64,000 bases of DNA from assembly GCA_050246635.1 (NCBI GenBank), contig JBFWVR010000010.1, positions 62,001 to 126,000 on the forward strand, written 5' to 3'. Below the pieces are notes generated by a model. That model saw only the letters and a list, made by a program, of their open reading frames with translations, searched no databases and was not told the origin of the DNA. Each line of letters begins with the position of its first letter. Positions within the stretch are counted from its first letter, which is position 1. Positions 1 through 10,519 of the stretch are shown in pieces. The stretch comes from JBFWVR01 sp050246635 (GTDB taxonomy: Bacteria; Acidobacteriota; Vicinamibacteria; Vicinamibacterales; UBA2999). The position numbers and the translations under genes were made by a program.

Positions 1-3000
1 GCCGCGTTCCCGGTGAACCGCAGCTCGCGGTGTCCCACGGTGGTGCCGCGCGTGACGTCGATGCGAATCACCTTGCGGTCCGCGGACGCCGTGGCCACGC
101 CGGCCGACACCTCGCTGCCGATCACGCCGTCTCGAACCAGCCGCCGCGCCACGCGCGTCTCGAACTCAGAGAGCAGGAACTGGTCGAAGATGCTGTGGGT
201 CCATGCGTCGAGCAGGGCCCGGCGCAGGTCGGCCGGCGCGTCGTAGCCGGTGATCTCGAGCTCGGTGCGCGGCCCCCGCTCGATGTCGTATTCCAGCGCG
301 ACCGTGCCGGCCGCCTCGTCCTCCTCGCGTGAGCCGGTGACGCGTGCCTCGTAGTACGACTGGTCCCAGAAGTGCTGCCGGAGGGCGTCCAGGTCCTCCT
401 GCCACTGGTAGAAGTCGAACCGGTCGCCCGTCTCGAGATCGAGCAGGTTCCGCAGCGGCGCCTCGGGCTCGCCCGGGTTGCCCGTGATCGCAATCGAGGC
501 AATCTCGGGCTCCAGGCGCTCCGAACGATCCGGCCGCGAGCCGCCGCCGAACGTCAGCTCGTGCCGGATGTCCACGAGGCGGTCGCCGTCGCCAAGCGTG
601 ATGGCCCGGAGCTCGATGTTCGACGTGGGGCGGTACGCGAGGATGGCCGCGAGGTCGCCACTGTCACGCAGGCTCTGCGAGAGCGTGAGCTCCACGTTCG
701 GGCGCAGGCGCTTCGACAGCGTCAGGCGTGTCGACGGGTCGGTCTCGGTGGCCAGCTGCCCGGGGTCGGACCGGACGTCGGCCTCGTTGAAACCGCGCTC
801 GACGCGCAACGTGTCGAGCCCCACCGCACGGCCGGTCGTGCCGAGGAGTTCCGCCGAGAGGATCGTCGCGGCCTCGCCACCCGTGATGCCGCCGCTCGTC
901 CCGAGCAGCGTCTGGTAGACCTCCTCGTTGCTCATCTGCGGATCGGTCTGGTTCGCCACATCGACGGACAACTGGTCGGGCGTGCCGCTGAGCGAGAGCG
1001 TGATCTGCTGGCCGGAGGCACGTGTCTGGAGCTGCAGGTCGAGGTCGGGCTGGATGCGCGTGGGGTCGGTGAACGAAATGGTGCCGCGCTCCACCTGCAG
1101 CGTGTTGCCGGCCAGGTAGACCTGCCCGCCCTCCTCGAGGGTGACGCGGCCGGTCAGCGCGGGATCGGCCGCCGTGCCGACGACGCGCAGCGCCGCGTTG
1201 GCCTGCAGCCGCCCGTAGTTGTTGTCCACGAGGATGTCGTCCACGGTGACGACGAAGATGTTCAGCCGGAAGTCCTCGAGGGCCGAGCGCTCGCCGACGG
1301 TGGTCGTCCGCGCGCGGTTGCCGGTGGCCAGCGCGGCCAGGCTCAGGTTCTCGCGGTAGGAGGCCCGCTGCACCCGCACGTCGCCGGTGAGCAGCCAGCC
1401 GCCGTTGTCCTCCGGCGCGAGGGTGAGCAGGCCGTCCGACTCGCTCCGGAAGCCGTCGGGATACTCCAGCGCCACGCTGCGCAGCTCCGTGATCAGCTGC
1501 CCGCCGCTGGGGACCATGCCGTCGAGCGTGAAGGCCCCGTCGAGGCGGATGCGGCCGCCGTTGGCGCTGCCGGCGATGCCATTGAAGCCGATGCGGCGCC
1601 CGTCGAGCGAGATGGGGCCGGACAGGTCGGAGACGAGGAACCGCGGGGTGCGGAGCCCGAGCTGCACCGCGTCGAGGGCCACGTCGCCGTTGACGGCCGG
1701 GTCGGCCACCGTGCCGCCGACGCGCACGTCGAGGTCGGCGGTGCCCCCCATCGTCACGTCGGGCAGGAAGGGCGTGAGCACTCGCAGGTCGGCGGTGCCC
1801 GTCGCCGCGACATCCAGGGCGGGCGAGTCGTCCGCGCGGAGGTCGACGGTGCCCGACAACGCAAGCGGGCGATCCGCCACCTGCCAGCCGACCTGATCGA
1901 GGTGCACCACGCCGTCGCGGAGCGTGATGCGCGCCGGTGACGGCTGCACGGCCTCGATGCCGGCCAGCGTGAACGCCGCCTCGTCCAGCACCAGCCGCGC
2001 GTCCACCGCCTCGAGCGAGGTGCCGCGGATGTCCGCGTCCACCGTCGCCGAGACACGCGCCGTCAGCCGCCGCCGCGTCTCGTCGTCCACCCAGGGGGCA
2101 AGCGCGTCTTCCGTCAGGCCGGTCAGGCGCAGGCGGGCCTGTCCCGACTGCGCGGAGCCACCGGCGTCCCCATCCGTGAGCAGCGCGCGCGGGATCGTCG
2201 CCGTCCCCTCGATGCCGCCGTTCTGCCACTGTCCCGTCAACGTCGTGACCCGCAGCGCGGCGCCGTCGAACGTCGCATCGACGGCAAGGTCACGCACGGG
2301 CGGCACGTTGACCCACGACAGTTCCCCGTTGGTCACGTGCAGTTCCGCGTTTGCGTCGGCCAGCCCACCGGGCGACTCCCAACGCGCGGCCAGGTGGCCA
2401 TCGAGGTCGAGGCCGCCGGGCGCGCCGAGCGCGCGTCCCATGCGCGCGAACTGCCCGAGGTCTCCCTCCAGCCGTGCCGACAGCGGGCGGTTGCCGTCGC
2501 CGCCGACCTCCCCACTCGCGGTGAGCTGTCCGTCGCCGACCGAGAGGGAGAGGCTGCCGACGTCCAGCGCACCGTCGCGCCAGGCCAGCGTCGCGGGGCT
2601 CGTGAGCGCGACAGGCAGGCCACCGACCAGGGCGTCCAGCGCCTGCAGCCGCGCATCGACGACGAGCGTATCGGGGGCTTCGATCGTGCCGTGGGCCTCG
2701 GCACTCAGGCTCAGGGTGCCGTCGACCTCGCCTTCGCGGATGCCGCCCAGCGTGGCCACGGGCTCCAGCGTCATCCTGTCGAGCGTCGCGGTTGCGTCGT
2801 AAGCGTACGGCGCGGCGGTGCCGACGGTCGCATCGACGGATGCTCCCAGCTGCGGCACCTGGCCGGTGACGTGGGCCGTGTCTCCCTCGAGGCGCACCTG
2901 CAGGCTGCCCTGCTGCACCAGCTGGTCCATCGCGCCGCCCGTCAGCGTGAAGTCGACCGTGCCGTCGCCGCGAGGCTCGTCCAGCGTGCCCTCGCCCTCG

Positions 3001-5093
3001 AAGCTCAGGTCCACCGAGGCATGCGTTGTCTCGCCCTCGAGCACGACGCCGTCCCAGGTGAGGCTTGACCCGGTGAGGTCGGCCGCATAGCGGCCCGTGT
3101 CCCACGCATAGCGCGCGGTGCCGGAGAGCGTGCCGCCGTCCGCCTGCGAGACCTCGAGCGCGCCGACGTCGATGGCATCCCCGGTCACGTGCGCGCGCAC
3201 CGCCAGCGTGTCGATCGGCTGTCCCGCGAGCATGAGGCTGGAGCCGTTCAAGGTGACGTCGATTGCCGGCGCCGACGGCGTGCCGCCGAGGATCGCGGTC
3301 GCCTGCACCGGGCCCTCGAGGCGATAGTCGTCGGGTACCGCGGACTGGAGATCGGCAGCGGACGGCGCATCGAGCTTGAGCGTTCCGGAGAGATCATCGG
3401 ACGCGAGGTCGAGCCGGACCCCACCCGTCAGGTGCGCGTGACCGATGTCGACGGCGAGGTCCGGCACGTTCACCAGCCGGCGCGAGGCCGACACGCGCGC
3501 GTCGATCCGCACATCGTCCCCGATGGACGGGAAGGCGAGCCCGGCGCCCTTCACGCGGGCCGTGACCTCGGGGTCGGCGAGACGCCCGCCCAGCGTGGCG
3601 TCGGCGTCGAGTGGCCCCGTCGCCTCGGCGACGATGTCGGGCAGGGGCTGGCCGAAGCTCGCGAGCAACCGCGCAAGCTGCCGGAGGTCGCCGGTGTGGA
3701 CGTCCGTCCGTCCTGCGAGGGTGGAGTCGAGCGGGCTGCCGGCGTCGAAGCGCCCGTTCACGGTGCCGGCGACGGTCGTGCCGCCACTCCGCTGATCGAA
3801 GGACGCGCGCCAGCCGCCGTCATCGACCCGCGCGTCGAGCGTGCCGGCGATCGGCACGAGGCCCGGGCCGTTGGCGGCCGTCGCCTCGTTGTGCACCGTC
3901 GCGCGGGTCACCGTGGCCCGCGGTGCGAGGTCCACCTCGGCGCGACCTCGCAGGCGTGCCCCGATGGGCCCAGGCTCCGCGCCGGCCATCCGGTAGATCG
4001 CGCGCGGATCGAGCGACGTCCACTCCGCGGCGTACGTCGCGCTGGTCTCGTCGCCGAAGGGCTGCGACAGCGTCGCCGTGATGGCGCCGCCAGTGGTGGT
4101 GGTGATGGTGAGCCTATCGCTCGACACGGCGTCGGAGGTCAGGCGCACCGGCCCACGCACGGACAGCCCCCGCTCGTCCCCCACCGTGAGGTTGCCGCCG
4201 TCGAGGTCGAGGGCGAGCTGGAACTCCGAGACTGGTCCAGTGAGCGAGCCGCTGACCGGGAGCGTTCCGTCGATCGCCATCGGCAGGTCGGGGGCCCAGC
4301 GGATCGCCTCGCCGACGTCGGTGGTGCCGTCGAGCGACAGGTCGAATGCCGGTGAATCGAACACGTGCAGGATGCGCCCGTTGATCGCCAGCGTGGCCTC
4401 GTCCGTCCTGAGCGACACGTCCTGCAACGAGACATCGGAGCCGTCGAAGGCGAGGCGCGCGTCGATGGGCGCCGCGCGCAGGGTGCGGTCCCCCACCTGC
4501 ACGGTCACGCCCCTGTCGATGCCGAAGGCGCCCGACACGCCCTCGAAGACGCGAATGAGGTGGTACTCGAGATCGGCGCGGATGCCGCGTGCGGTGATCG
4601 CGAGCGACGCCTCCGGATCACGATAGGTGAAGTCGAGATTGCGCAGGTCGACGCCCTGCAGGTTCAGCCGGAACGGCGTGTCGCGGGGCGGCGACTCCGG
4701 CCCCTCGCGCCGCGGGAGGTTGAGTCGTCCCTCTTCGTCGCGCACGAACGTCAGGTGCCCGTTGGCGACGGTGATGCCCGAAATCACGAAGCGCCCCGTG
4801 ACCACGCTCCACGGGAAGTGCGCCTCGACGAGGTCCGCCTCCAGGAACGGCTGGTCTGGCAGCGACTCGGCGCCGAGCCGCACGTCGCGCAACGTGACGC
4901 CCAGCGTGAGCAGGTTGTAGGAGAAGCTGCCGGCCTGGAGGTCGAGCCCGAACCGCGACTCGAGCTCCCGCTGCGCGCGGTCGAAGATCCGGGACCGGAC
5001 GACGGGCAGGTGCAGCACGAGCAGGAGGATGGCCACCACGGCCAGCCCCGAGGCGGCCAGAATGGCCAGGAACCTCAGCTTGCGCACCCGCAT
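1..5093 (-). CDS. TamB-like translocation/assembly protein fused to POTRA domains (3' end off window)
   Basis: One frame is open from an ATG at 5093 to the window edge (about 1,697 codons seen). A TAA lies in frame just upstream, at 5103-5105. Residues about 6-28 form a single hydrophobic anchor. Next comes an AsmA/TamB-type start (an RSRIFDRAQRELESRFGLDL stretch), then more than 1,400 residues of repetitive beta-rich sequence typical of TamB, which bridges the periplasm and helps build or lipidate the outer membrane. The DUF490-like tail ends near residue 1515 (RPNVELTLSQSL, RHELTFGGGSR). After it the protein does not stop: from about residue 1525 it shows POTRA-like units of the TamA/BamA type (IASIAITGNPGEPEAPLRNL, then ERGPRTELEITGYDAP, then RGTTVGHRELRFTGN). 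This suggests TamB and an Omp85 partner in one chain. The beta-barrel would lie beyond coordinate 1. The TamB part is secure; the POTRA call rests on motif reading. Confidence 0.85.
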   Translation of the reverse strand, partial: MRVRKLRFLAILAASGLAVVAILLLVLHLPVVRSRIFDRAQRELESRFGLDLQAGSFSYNLLTLGVTLRDVRLGAESLPDQPFLEADLVEAHFPWSVVTGRFVISGITVANGHLTFVRDEEGRLNLPRREGPESPPRDTPFRLNLQGVDLRNLDFTYRDPEASLAITARGIRADLEYHLIRVFEGVSGAFGIDRGVTVQVGDRTLRAAPIDARLAFDGSDVSLQDVSLRTDEATLAINGRILHVFDSPAFDLSLDGTTDVGEAIRWAPDLPMAIDGTLPVSGSLTGPVSEFQLALDLDGGNLTVGDERGLSVRGPVRLTSDAVSSDRLTITTTTGGAITATLSQPFGDETSATYAAEWTSLDPRAIYRMAGAEPGPIGARLRGRAEVDLAPRATVTRATVHNEATAANGPGLVPIAGTLDARVDDGGWRASFDQRSGGTTVAGTVNGRFDAGSPLDSTLAGRTDVHTGDLRQLARLLASFGQPLPDIVAEATGPLDADATLGGRLADPEVTARVKGAGLAFPSIGDDVRIDARVSASRRLVNVPDLAVDIGHAHLTGGVRLDLASDDLSGTLKLDAPSAADLQSAVPDDYRLEGPVQATAILGGTPSAPAIDVTLNGSSLMLAGQPIDTLAVRAHVTGDAIDVGALEVSQADGGTLSGTARYAWDTGRYAADLTGSSLTWDGVVLEGETTHASVDLSFEGEGTLDEPRGDGTVDFTLTGGAMDQLVQQGSLQVRLEGDTAHVTGQVPQLGASVDATVGTAAPYAYDATATLDRMTLEPVATLGGIREGEVDGTLSLSAEAHGTIEAPDTLVVDARLQALDALVGGLPVALTSPATLAWRDGALDVGSLSLSVGDGQLTASGEVGGDGNRPLSARLEGDLGQFARMGRALGAPGGLDLDGHLAARWESPGGLADANAELHVTNGELSWVNVPPVRDLAVDATFDGAALRVTTLTGQWQNGGIEGTATIPRALLTDGDAGGSAQSGQARLRLTGLTEDALAPWVDDETRRRLTARVSATVDADIRGTSLEAVDARLVLDEAAFTLAGIEAVQPSPARITLRDGVVHLDQVGWQVADRPLALSGTVDLRADDSPALDVAATGTADLRVLTPFLPDVTMGGTADLDVRVGGTVADPAVNGDVALDAVQLGLRTPRFLVSDLSGPISLDGRRIGFNGIAGSANGGRIRLDGAFTLDGMVPSGGQLITELRSVALEYPDGFRSESDGLLTLAPEDNGGWLLTGDVRVQRASYRENLSLAALATGNRARTTTVGERSALEDFRLNIFVVTVDDILVDNNYGRLQANAALRVVGTAADPALTGRVTLEEGGQVYLAGNTLQVERGTISFTDPTRIQPDLDLQLQTRASGQQITLSLSGTPDQLSVDVANQTDPQMSNEEVYQTLLGTSGGITGGEAATILSAELLGTTGRAVGLDTLRVERGFNEADVRSDPGQLATETDPSTRLTLSKRLRPNVELTLSQSLRDSGDLAAILAYRPTSNIELRAITLGDGDRLVDIRHELTFGGGSRPDRSERLEPEIASIAITGNPGEPEAPLRNLLDLETGDRFDFYQWQEDLDALRQHFWDQSYYEARVTGSREEDEAAGTVALEYDIERGPRTELEITGYDAPADLRRALLDAWTHSIFDQFLLSEFETRVARRLVRDGVIGSEVSAGVATASADRKVIRIDVTRGTTVGHRELRFTGNA

Positions 5094-5164
5094 CCCGTGA
5101 TCTTAACAATCGGCGATGCAAATTTGCGGCCGACCTTATAGGATTGGGGACGGGAGGTCCCTCG

Positions 5165-5710
5165 ATGAACGTGCGTGTCATTCTCGGTGTGGCGCTGGCC
5201 GCATTCCTCGCTTCCACCGTTCCGTCCCAGGCCCAGTCCATGGGCGAACTGAAGGTCGGCGACATGGCGCCGGCTTTCACCCTCAAGGCATCCGACGGCC
5301 AGACCTACTCGCTGGCCGACTTCAAGGGCAAGAGCGCCGTCGTCGTGGCGTGGTTCCCGAAGGCCTTCACGCGCGGCTGCACGATCGAGTGCAAGTCGCT
5401 GGCGGAGAACGGGCACCTGATCAAGAAGTACAACGCGAAGTACTTCATGGCGAGCGTCGACCCGGTCGAGGAGAACTCGAAGTTCGGCGCCGAGCACAAG
5501 GCCGACTTCCCGCTCCTGAGCGACCCGTCGAAGGAGACCGCCAAGGCCTACGGCGTGCTCAACGAGGAGCGTGGCGTCGCGAACCGCTGGACGTTCTACA
5601 TCGGCAAGGACGGCCGGATCATGGCCATCGACAAGACGGTGCGCCCGGCGACGTCGGCCGAGGACATGGCGGCCAGGCTCGGGGAGCTGGGCGTCGAGTC
5701 GACCCGGTAA
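5165..5710 (+). CDS. Exported peroxiredoxin (AhpC/TSA, PrxQ/BCP-like), cysteine form
   Basis: This is a 181-aa thiol peroxidase of the peroxiredoxin superfamily, expected to reduce H2O2 or organic peroxides in the periplasm. The start was set at 5165, behind GGGAGG, rather than at an upstream in-frame ATG (5144), because it gives a clean signal peptide with a likely cut after AQA-type residues near 24. The fold is typical: VGDMAPAFTLKASDGQTYSL, then the active-site block FPKAFTRGCTIECKSL. The peroxidatic cysteine is C72 and a second cysteine, C76, sits four residues on, the spacing of PrxQ/BCP enzymes that form an intramolecular disulfide. NRWTFYIGKDGRI near the C-terminus is also conserved. 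The next gene is a close paralogue in which this cysteine codon is TGA, so the pair looks like a recent tandem duplication with divergence of the catalytic residue. Confidence 0.93.
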   Translation: MNVRVILGVALAAFLASTVPSQAQSMGELKVGDMAPAFTLKASDGQTYSLADFKGKSAVVVAWFPKAFTRGCTIECKSLAENGHLIKKYNAKYFMASVDPVEENSKFGAEHKADFPLLSDPSKETAKAYGVLNEERGVANRWTFYIGKDGRIMAIDKTVRPATSAEDMAARLGELGVESTR

Positions 5711-5798
5711 GACAGGGCGGCAGAGACACGGAGGGCCGGCTGGCCTGGGGCGTGCACACCGCCACGTCAGGCCGGCGGCCTTCTCTTCATCCGAGATT

Positions 5799-5815
5799 GG
5801 AGGCGCCCCGCCTCC
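5799..5815. terminator. GC-rich hairpin after the first peroxiredoxin gene
   Basis: GGAGGCG at 5799-5805 and CGCCTCC at 5809-5815 form a perfect 7-bp stem with a 3-nt loop. It lies 89 bases after the stop of the first peroxiredoxin gene. No T-tract follows, so it may be a transcript-end stabiliser or a repeat remnant rather than a classical terminator. Confidence 0.35.
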
Positions 5816-5886
5816 ATGCCCTTCACGACAATTCCCCTTGCGGCCGGCGGCCATCGCGGTAGGATCCCCCGTCAGAGGAGGATTCG

Positions 5887-6444
5887 ATGACCCGAAGGTT
5901 TGCTCTCGCCGCGAGCCTCGTCGCGGTGCTCGGGCTCGCCGGTCTCACCGGCCACGCCCAGTCACCCGTCGAGCTCAAGGTCGGAGACCCCGCCCCGGCG
6001 TTCACGCTCAAGGCCTCGGACGGCAAGACCTACTCGCTCGCCGACTTCAAGGGCAAGCAGGCGGTCGTGCTGTCGTGGTTCCCGAAGGCGTTCACCGCCG
6101 GTTGAACGGCCGAGTGCCAGTCGCTCCGTGAGAGCGGCGATCTCATCCGCAAGTACGACGTCCAGTACTTCATGATCAGCGTCGACACCCTCGAGGAGAA
6201 CACCGCGTTCGCCCAGAAGGAGTCCGCCGACTTCCCCATCCTCGCCAACCCCGAACGCGACGTCGCCGAAGCGTACGGCGTGCTGCGCAGCATGCCCAAC
6301 CGGCCGGCGTTCGCCAACCGGTGGACGTTCTACATCGGCAAGGACGGCACGATCCTCCACATCGACAAGGCGGTGAAGCCCGCCTCGTCCGGCCCCGACA
6401 TGGTGAAGATGCTCGAGGAGCTGGGCGTCGACAAACGGCAATAG
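5887..6444 (+). CDS. Exported peroxiredoxin selenoprotein (selenocysteine at codon 73, TGA 6103-6105)
   Basis: The frame from ATG 5887 (preceded by GAGGAGG) meets TGA at 6103-6105 and then stays open to TAA at 6444, giving 185 residues if the TGA is read. Both halves align without gaps to the paralogue upstream: FPKAFTAG-TGA-TAECQSL matches FPKAFTRG-C-TIECKSL. The TGA therefore replaces precisely the peroxidatic cysteine (TGC to TGA), and the second cysteine (C77) is kept. Residues 1-25 look like a signal peptide. The downstream half is fully conserved (YFMISVDTLEEN, NRWTFYIGKDGTI), which argues against decay. A hairpin suitable as a bacterial SECIS starts 15 nt after the TGA (6120-6138). Peroxiredoxin selenoproteins are a known class in bacteria. 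Likely role: a faster periplasmic peroxidase. The alternative is a nonsense mutation or sequencing error, but its exact position makes that unlikely. No sel genes lie in this window. Confidence 0.85.
6120..6138 (+). promoter_or_regulatory. Candidate bacterial SECIS hairpin of the peroxiredoxin selenoprotein
   Basis: GTCGCTC (6120-6126) pairs with GAGCGGC (6132-6138), including one U-G pair, around the loop CGTGA. The stem starts 15 nt and the loop 22 nt after the TGA, inside the range seen for bacterial SECIS elements, which lie within the coding sequence just past the UGA. The loop contains a GU step, as SelB-recognised loops usually do. Sequence reading only; no folding energy was computed. 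Confidence 0.6.
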
Positions 6445-6449
6445 CCGTT

Positions 6450-6612
6450 TGGGATTGCAGATTGACGATTGCAGATTGACGATTGACAACCAGCCACGAA
6501 GGGCACGAAGGACACGACGGAGAGGCGTTTCGGTTCCCGTCGTGGGCTTCGTGAACCTCGTGGCTGGCTCGTTGGGCCAATCGACAACCTGCAATCCGAG
6601 ATCTGCAATCGT
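6450..6612. repeat. Intergenic repeat block: GATTGNA heptamers and CACGAAGG nonamers, in both orientations
   Basis: Heptamer units GATTGCA/GATTGAC run at 6452-6488, followed by CACGAAGGG/CACGAAGGA units (6491-6520). From about 6540 the same motifs return in reverse orientation (CTTCGTGAACCTCGTGGCTGG, then CAATC/CTGCAATC units to 6611). The block is thus a large imperfect inverted repeat filling the 231-bp gap before the next gene. Confidence 0.75.
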
Positions 6613-6675
6613 ATGACCGGCGTCATACCGCCCCCGCCCGGGGGCTGAGACCATGGGGACAGAACGAGGTCCCCG

Positions 6676-7689
6676 ATGGCTCGCGCCTACATCCGCCGCC
6701 CACCCGGCCAGACTGCCCTCATCCGCCACAGCGTGCAGGCGGCCTTCCTCCTGCTCAACCTCTGGCTCGGTGTCCGCTTCTATCTGTGGGTCCGTTTTTT
6801 CGAGACCGGGGGCACGTCGGTGTACGTGCCGCGCCCGGCAGGGGTCGAAGGCTGGCTGCCCATCGCGGCGCTGATGAACCTCAAGTACCTGCTGGTCACG
6901 GGCCTCGTGCCCGAGATTCACGCCGCCGGCATGTTCCTGCTGATCGCCTTCCTCGGCATCTCGCTGGTCTTCCGCAAGGCGTTCTGCAGCTGGCTGTGCC
7001 CGATCGGCACGCTGTCGGAGTGGCTCTGGCAGGGCGGGCAGGAGCTGTTCAGGCGCAACCGGCGGCTGCCCCGCTGGGCGGACATCCCGCTCCGCAGCCT
7101 GAAGTACATCCTGCTCGGGCTCTTCGCGTGGGTGATCGTGCGTATGTCCGCGGCGGACCTGCACGCGTTCCTCGCGAGCCCCTACGGCCTGGTGGCCGAC
7201 GTCAAGATGCTCGACTTCTTCCGCGAGGCCGGGCGCACGACCCTCATCGTGGTCTCGGTGCTCGTCATCCTGTCGGTGGTGACGAAGAACTTCTGGTGCC
7301 GCTACCTGTGTCCCTACGGGGCGCTCATGGGCCTCGCGTCGCTGCTGTCGCCGCTCCGGATCACGCGGGATCCGATCTCCTGCATCGACTGCGGCAAGTG
7401 CGCGAAGGCCTGCCCGTCGCTCCTGCCCGTCGACAAGGTGATCACGGTCCGCTCGGTGGAGTGCACCGGCTGCCTGACCTGCGTCACGGCGTGCCCGGTC
7501 AAGGACGCGCTCGAGATGCGCGTCGTGAAGCGCCGCCTCGTCCCCGCCTGGGCCATGGCTGCCGGCATCGCCATCATCTTCATCGCCGTCGTCGGCTTCG
7601 CGAAGACCATGGGGTACTGGGAGCCGTCGACGCCCGAGCACGTGTTCTTCGACCTCATCCCGCGGGCCGCCACCTTCGGGCATCCGTGA
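6676..7689 (+). CDS. Membrane polyferredoxin (NapH/YccM/CcoG-like 4Fe-4S protein)
   Basis: A 337-aa membrane electron-transfer protein. Hydrophobic segments lie near residues 20-40, 65-100, 142-158, 188-204 and 291-308. Two CxxxCP motifs of the NapH/NosR/CcoG group are present: FCSWLCP (C104, C108) and WCRYLCP (C208, C212). Two complete 4Fe-4S ferredoxin motifs follow at C236/C239/C242/C246 and C263/C266/C269/C273. Proteins of this type pass electrons between the quinone pool or cytoplasmic donors and periplasmic oxidoreductases, or help assemble copper oxidases. No partner gene such as napG, nosZ or cytochrome oxidase lies beside it, so the acceptor is unknown. Start ATG 6676 follows an AACGAGG stretch. 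It converges with the topoisomerase gene, separated by a repeat-filled gap. Confidence 0.88.
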   Translation: MARAYIRRPPGQTALIRHSVQAAFLLLNLWLGVRFYLWVRFFETGGTSVYVPRPAGVEGWLPIAALMNLKYLLVTGLVPEIHAAGMFLLIAFLGISLVFRKAFCSWLCPIGTLSEWLWQGGQELFRRNRRLPRWADIPLRSLKYILLGLFAWVIVRMSAADLHAFLASPYGLVADVKMLDFFREAGRTTLIVVSVLVILSVVTKNFWCRYLCPYGALMGLASLLSPLRITRDPISCIDCGKCAKACPSLLPVDKVITVRSVECTGCLTCVTACPVKDALEMRVVKRRLVPAWAMAAGIAIIFIAVVGFAKTMGYWEPSTPEHVFFDLIPRAATFGHP

Positions 7690-7716
7690 CGCGCAGCTGG
7701 CGCCGAGTCGGAATGC

Positions 7717-7877
7717 CAACACGGAGACACGGAGACACGGAGTCACGGAGGCATGGAGGCTGACGCCTCCAATTTCAGATTGATGATTGTAGATTGAAGA
7801 TTGAAAGGCGCGAGCCGGCACTGCGGTTCCTGGCGCTTCAATCTTCGATCTTCAATCTGAAATCTTCGATCTGAAAT
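7717..7877. repeat. Intergenic repeat block: CACGGAGNN nonamers and inverted GATTGNA arrays
   Basis: CACGGAGAC-type 9-bp units occupy about 7720-7752. GGAGGC/GCCTCC forms a small hairpin at 7755-7770. GATTGAT/GATTGTA/GATTGAA units run at 7779-7805, and their reverse complements (TTCAATC, TTCGATC, AATCTGA) at 7837-7875. The two heptamer arrays face each other across a 31-nt spacer between two convergent genes. Confidence 0.75.
7796..7846. terminator. Hairpin from facing heptamer arrays between convergent genes
   Basis: GAAGATTGAA (7796-7805) and TTCAATCTTC (7837-7846) are perfect complements. They form a 10-bp AT-rich stem centred between the polyferredoxin gene (+) and the topoisomerase gene (-). 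Its position suits a bidirectional transcription end, but the loop is long (31 nt) and the stem is part of a repeat family found throughout the window. Confidence 0.35.
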
Positions 7878-7883
7878 TGGAGG

Positions 7884-10292
<2,409 letters not shown>

Positions 10293-10353
10293 GGGGAACT
10301 ACTGTAGCAAATCACCTGGCGGCAACGGCGGACGGGCCACACGAGGACGCCCG

Positions 10354-10470
10354 GTTGCACAACCAGCCACGAAGCACACGAAGAACACGAAGGGTACGAA
10401 GGACATGAGGCGGGAGTCCGCGTGCGGGCTTCGCACTCGGCATTCTGCAATCTGAAATCTGCGCTCTGAG
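10354..10470. repeat. Intergenic CACGAAG nonamers plus GATTGNA-type units
   Basis: CACGAAGCA, CACGAAGAA, CACGAAGGG, TACGAAGGA units run at about 10368-10405. TCTGCAATCTGAAATCTG (reverse heptamers) lies at about 10442-10460. The block fills the gap between the FAD oxidase stop and the topoisomerase start. Confidence 0.65.
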
Positions 10471-10472
10471 AT

Positions 10473-10490
10473 CGAGGGCGCCAGCCCTCG
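10473..10490 (-). terminator. Hairpin downstream of the FAD-linked oxidase
   Basis: CGAGGGC (10473-10479) and GCCCTCG (10484-10490) form a perfect 7-bp stem with a 4-nt loop, 29 bases past the end of the leftward FAD oxidase gene. No clear T-run follows. Confidence 0.35.
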
Positions 10491-10519
10491 CGTCTCTGTG
10501 GCCCGTACGTGAACGGCTG

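Noticed and set aside
372..1940. Long rightward open frame inside the TamB-like gene
   Set aside because: It is a GC-codon-bias shadow. Its protein is a low-complexity Arg/Ala/Gly mix with no domain, while the leftward frame is open for 5 kb with clear TamB and POTRA sequence.
5887..6105. Second peroxiredoxin gene read as a broken pseudogene
   Set aside because: The only defect is a TGA at the catalytic cysteine codon. Sequence after it is conserved with no frameshift and a hairpin follows. Selenocysteine explains all of this better than decay.
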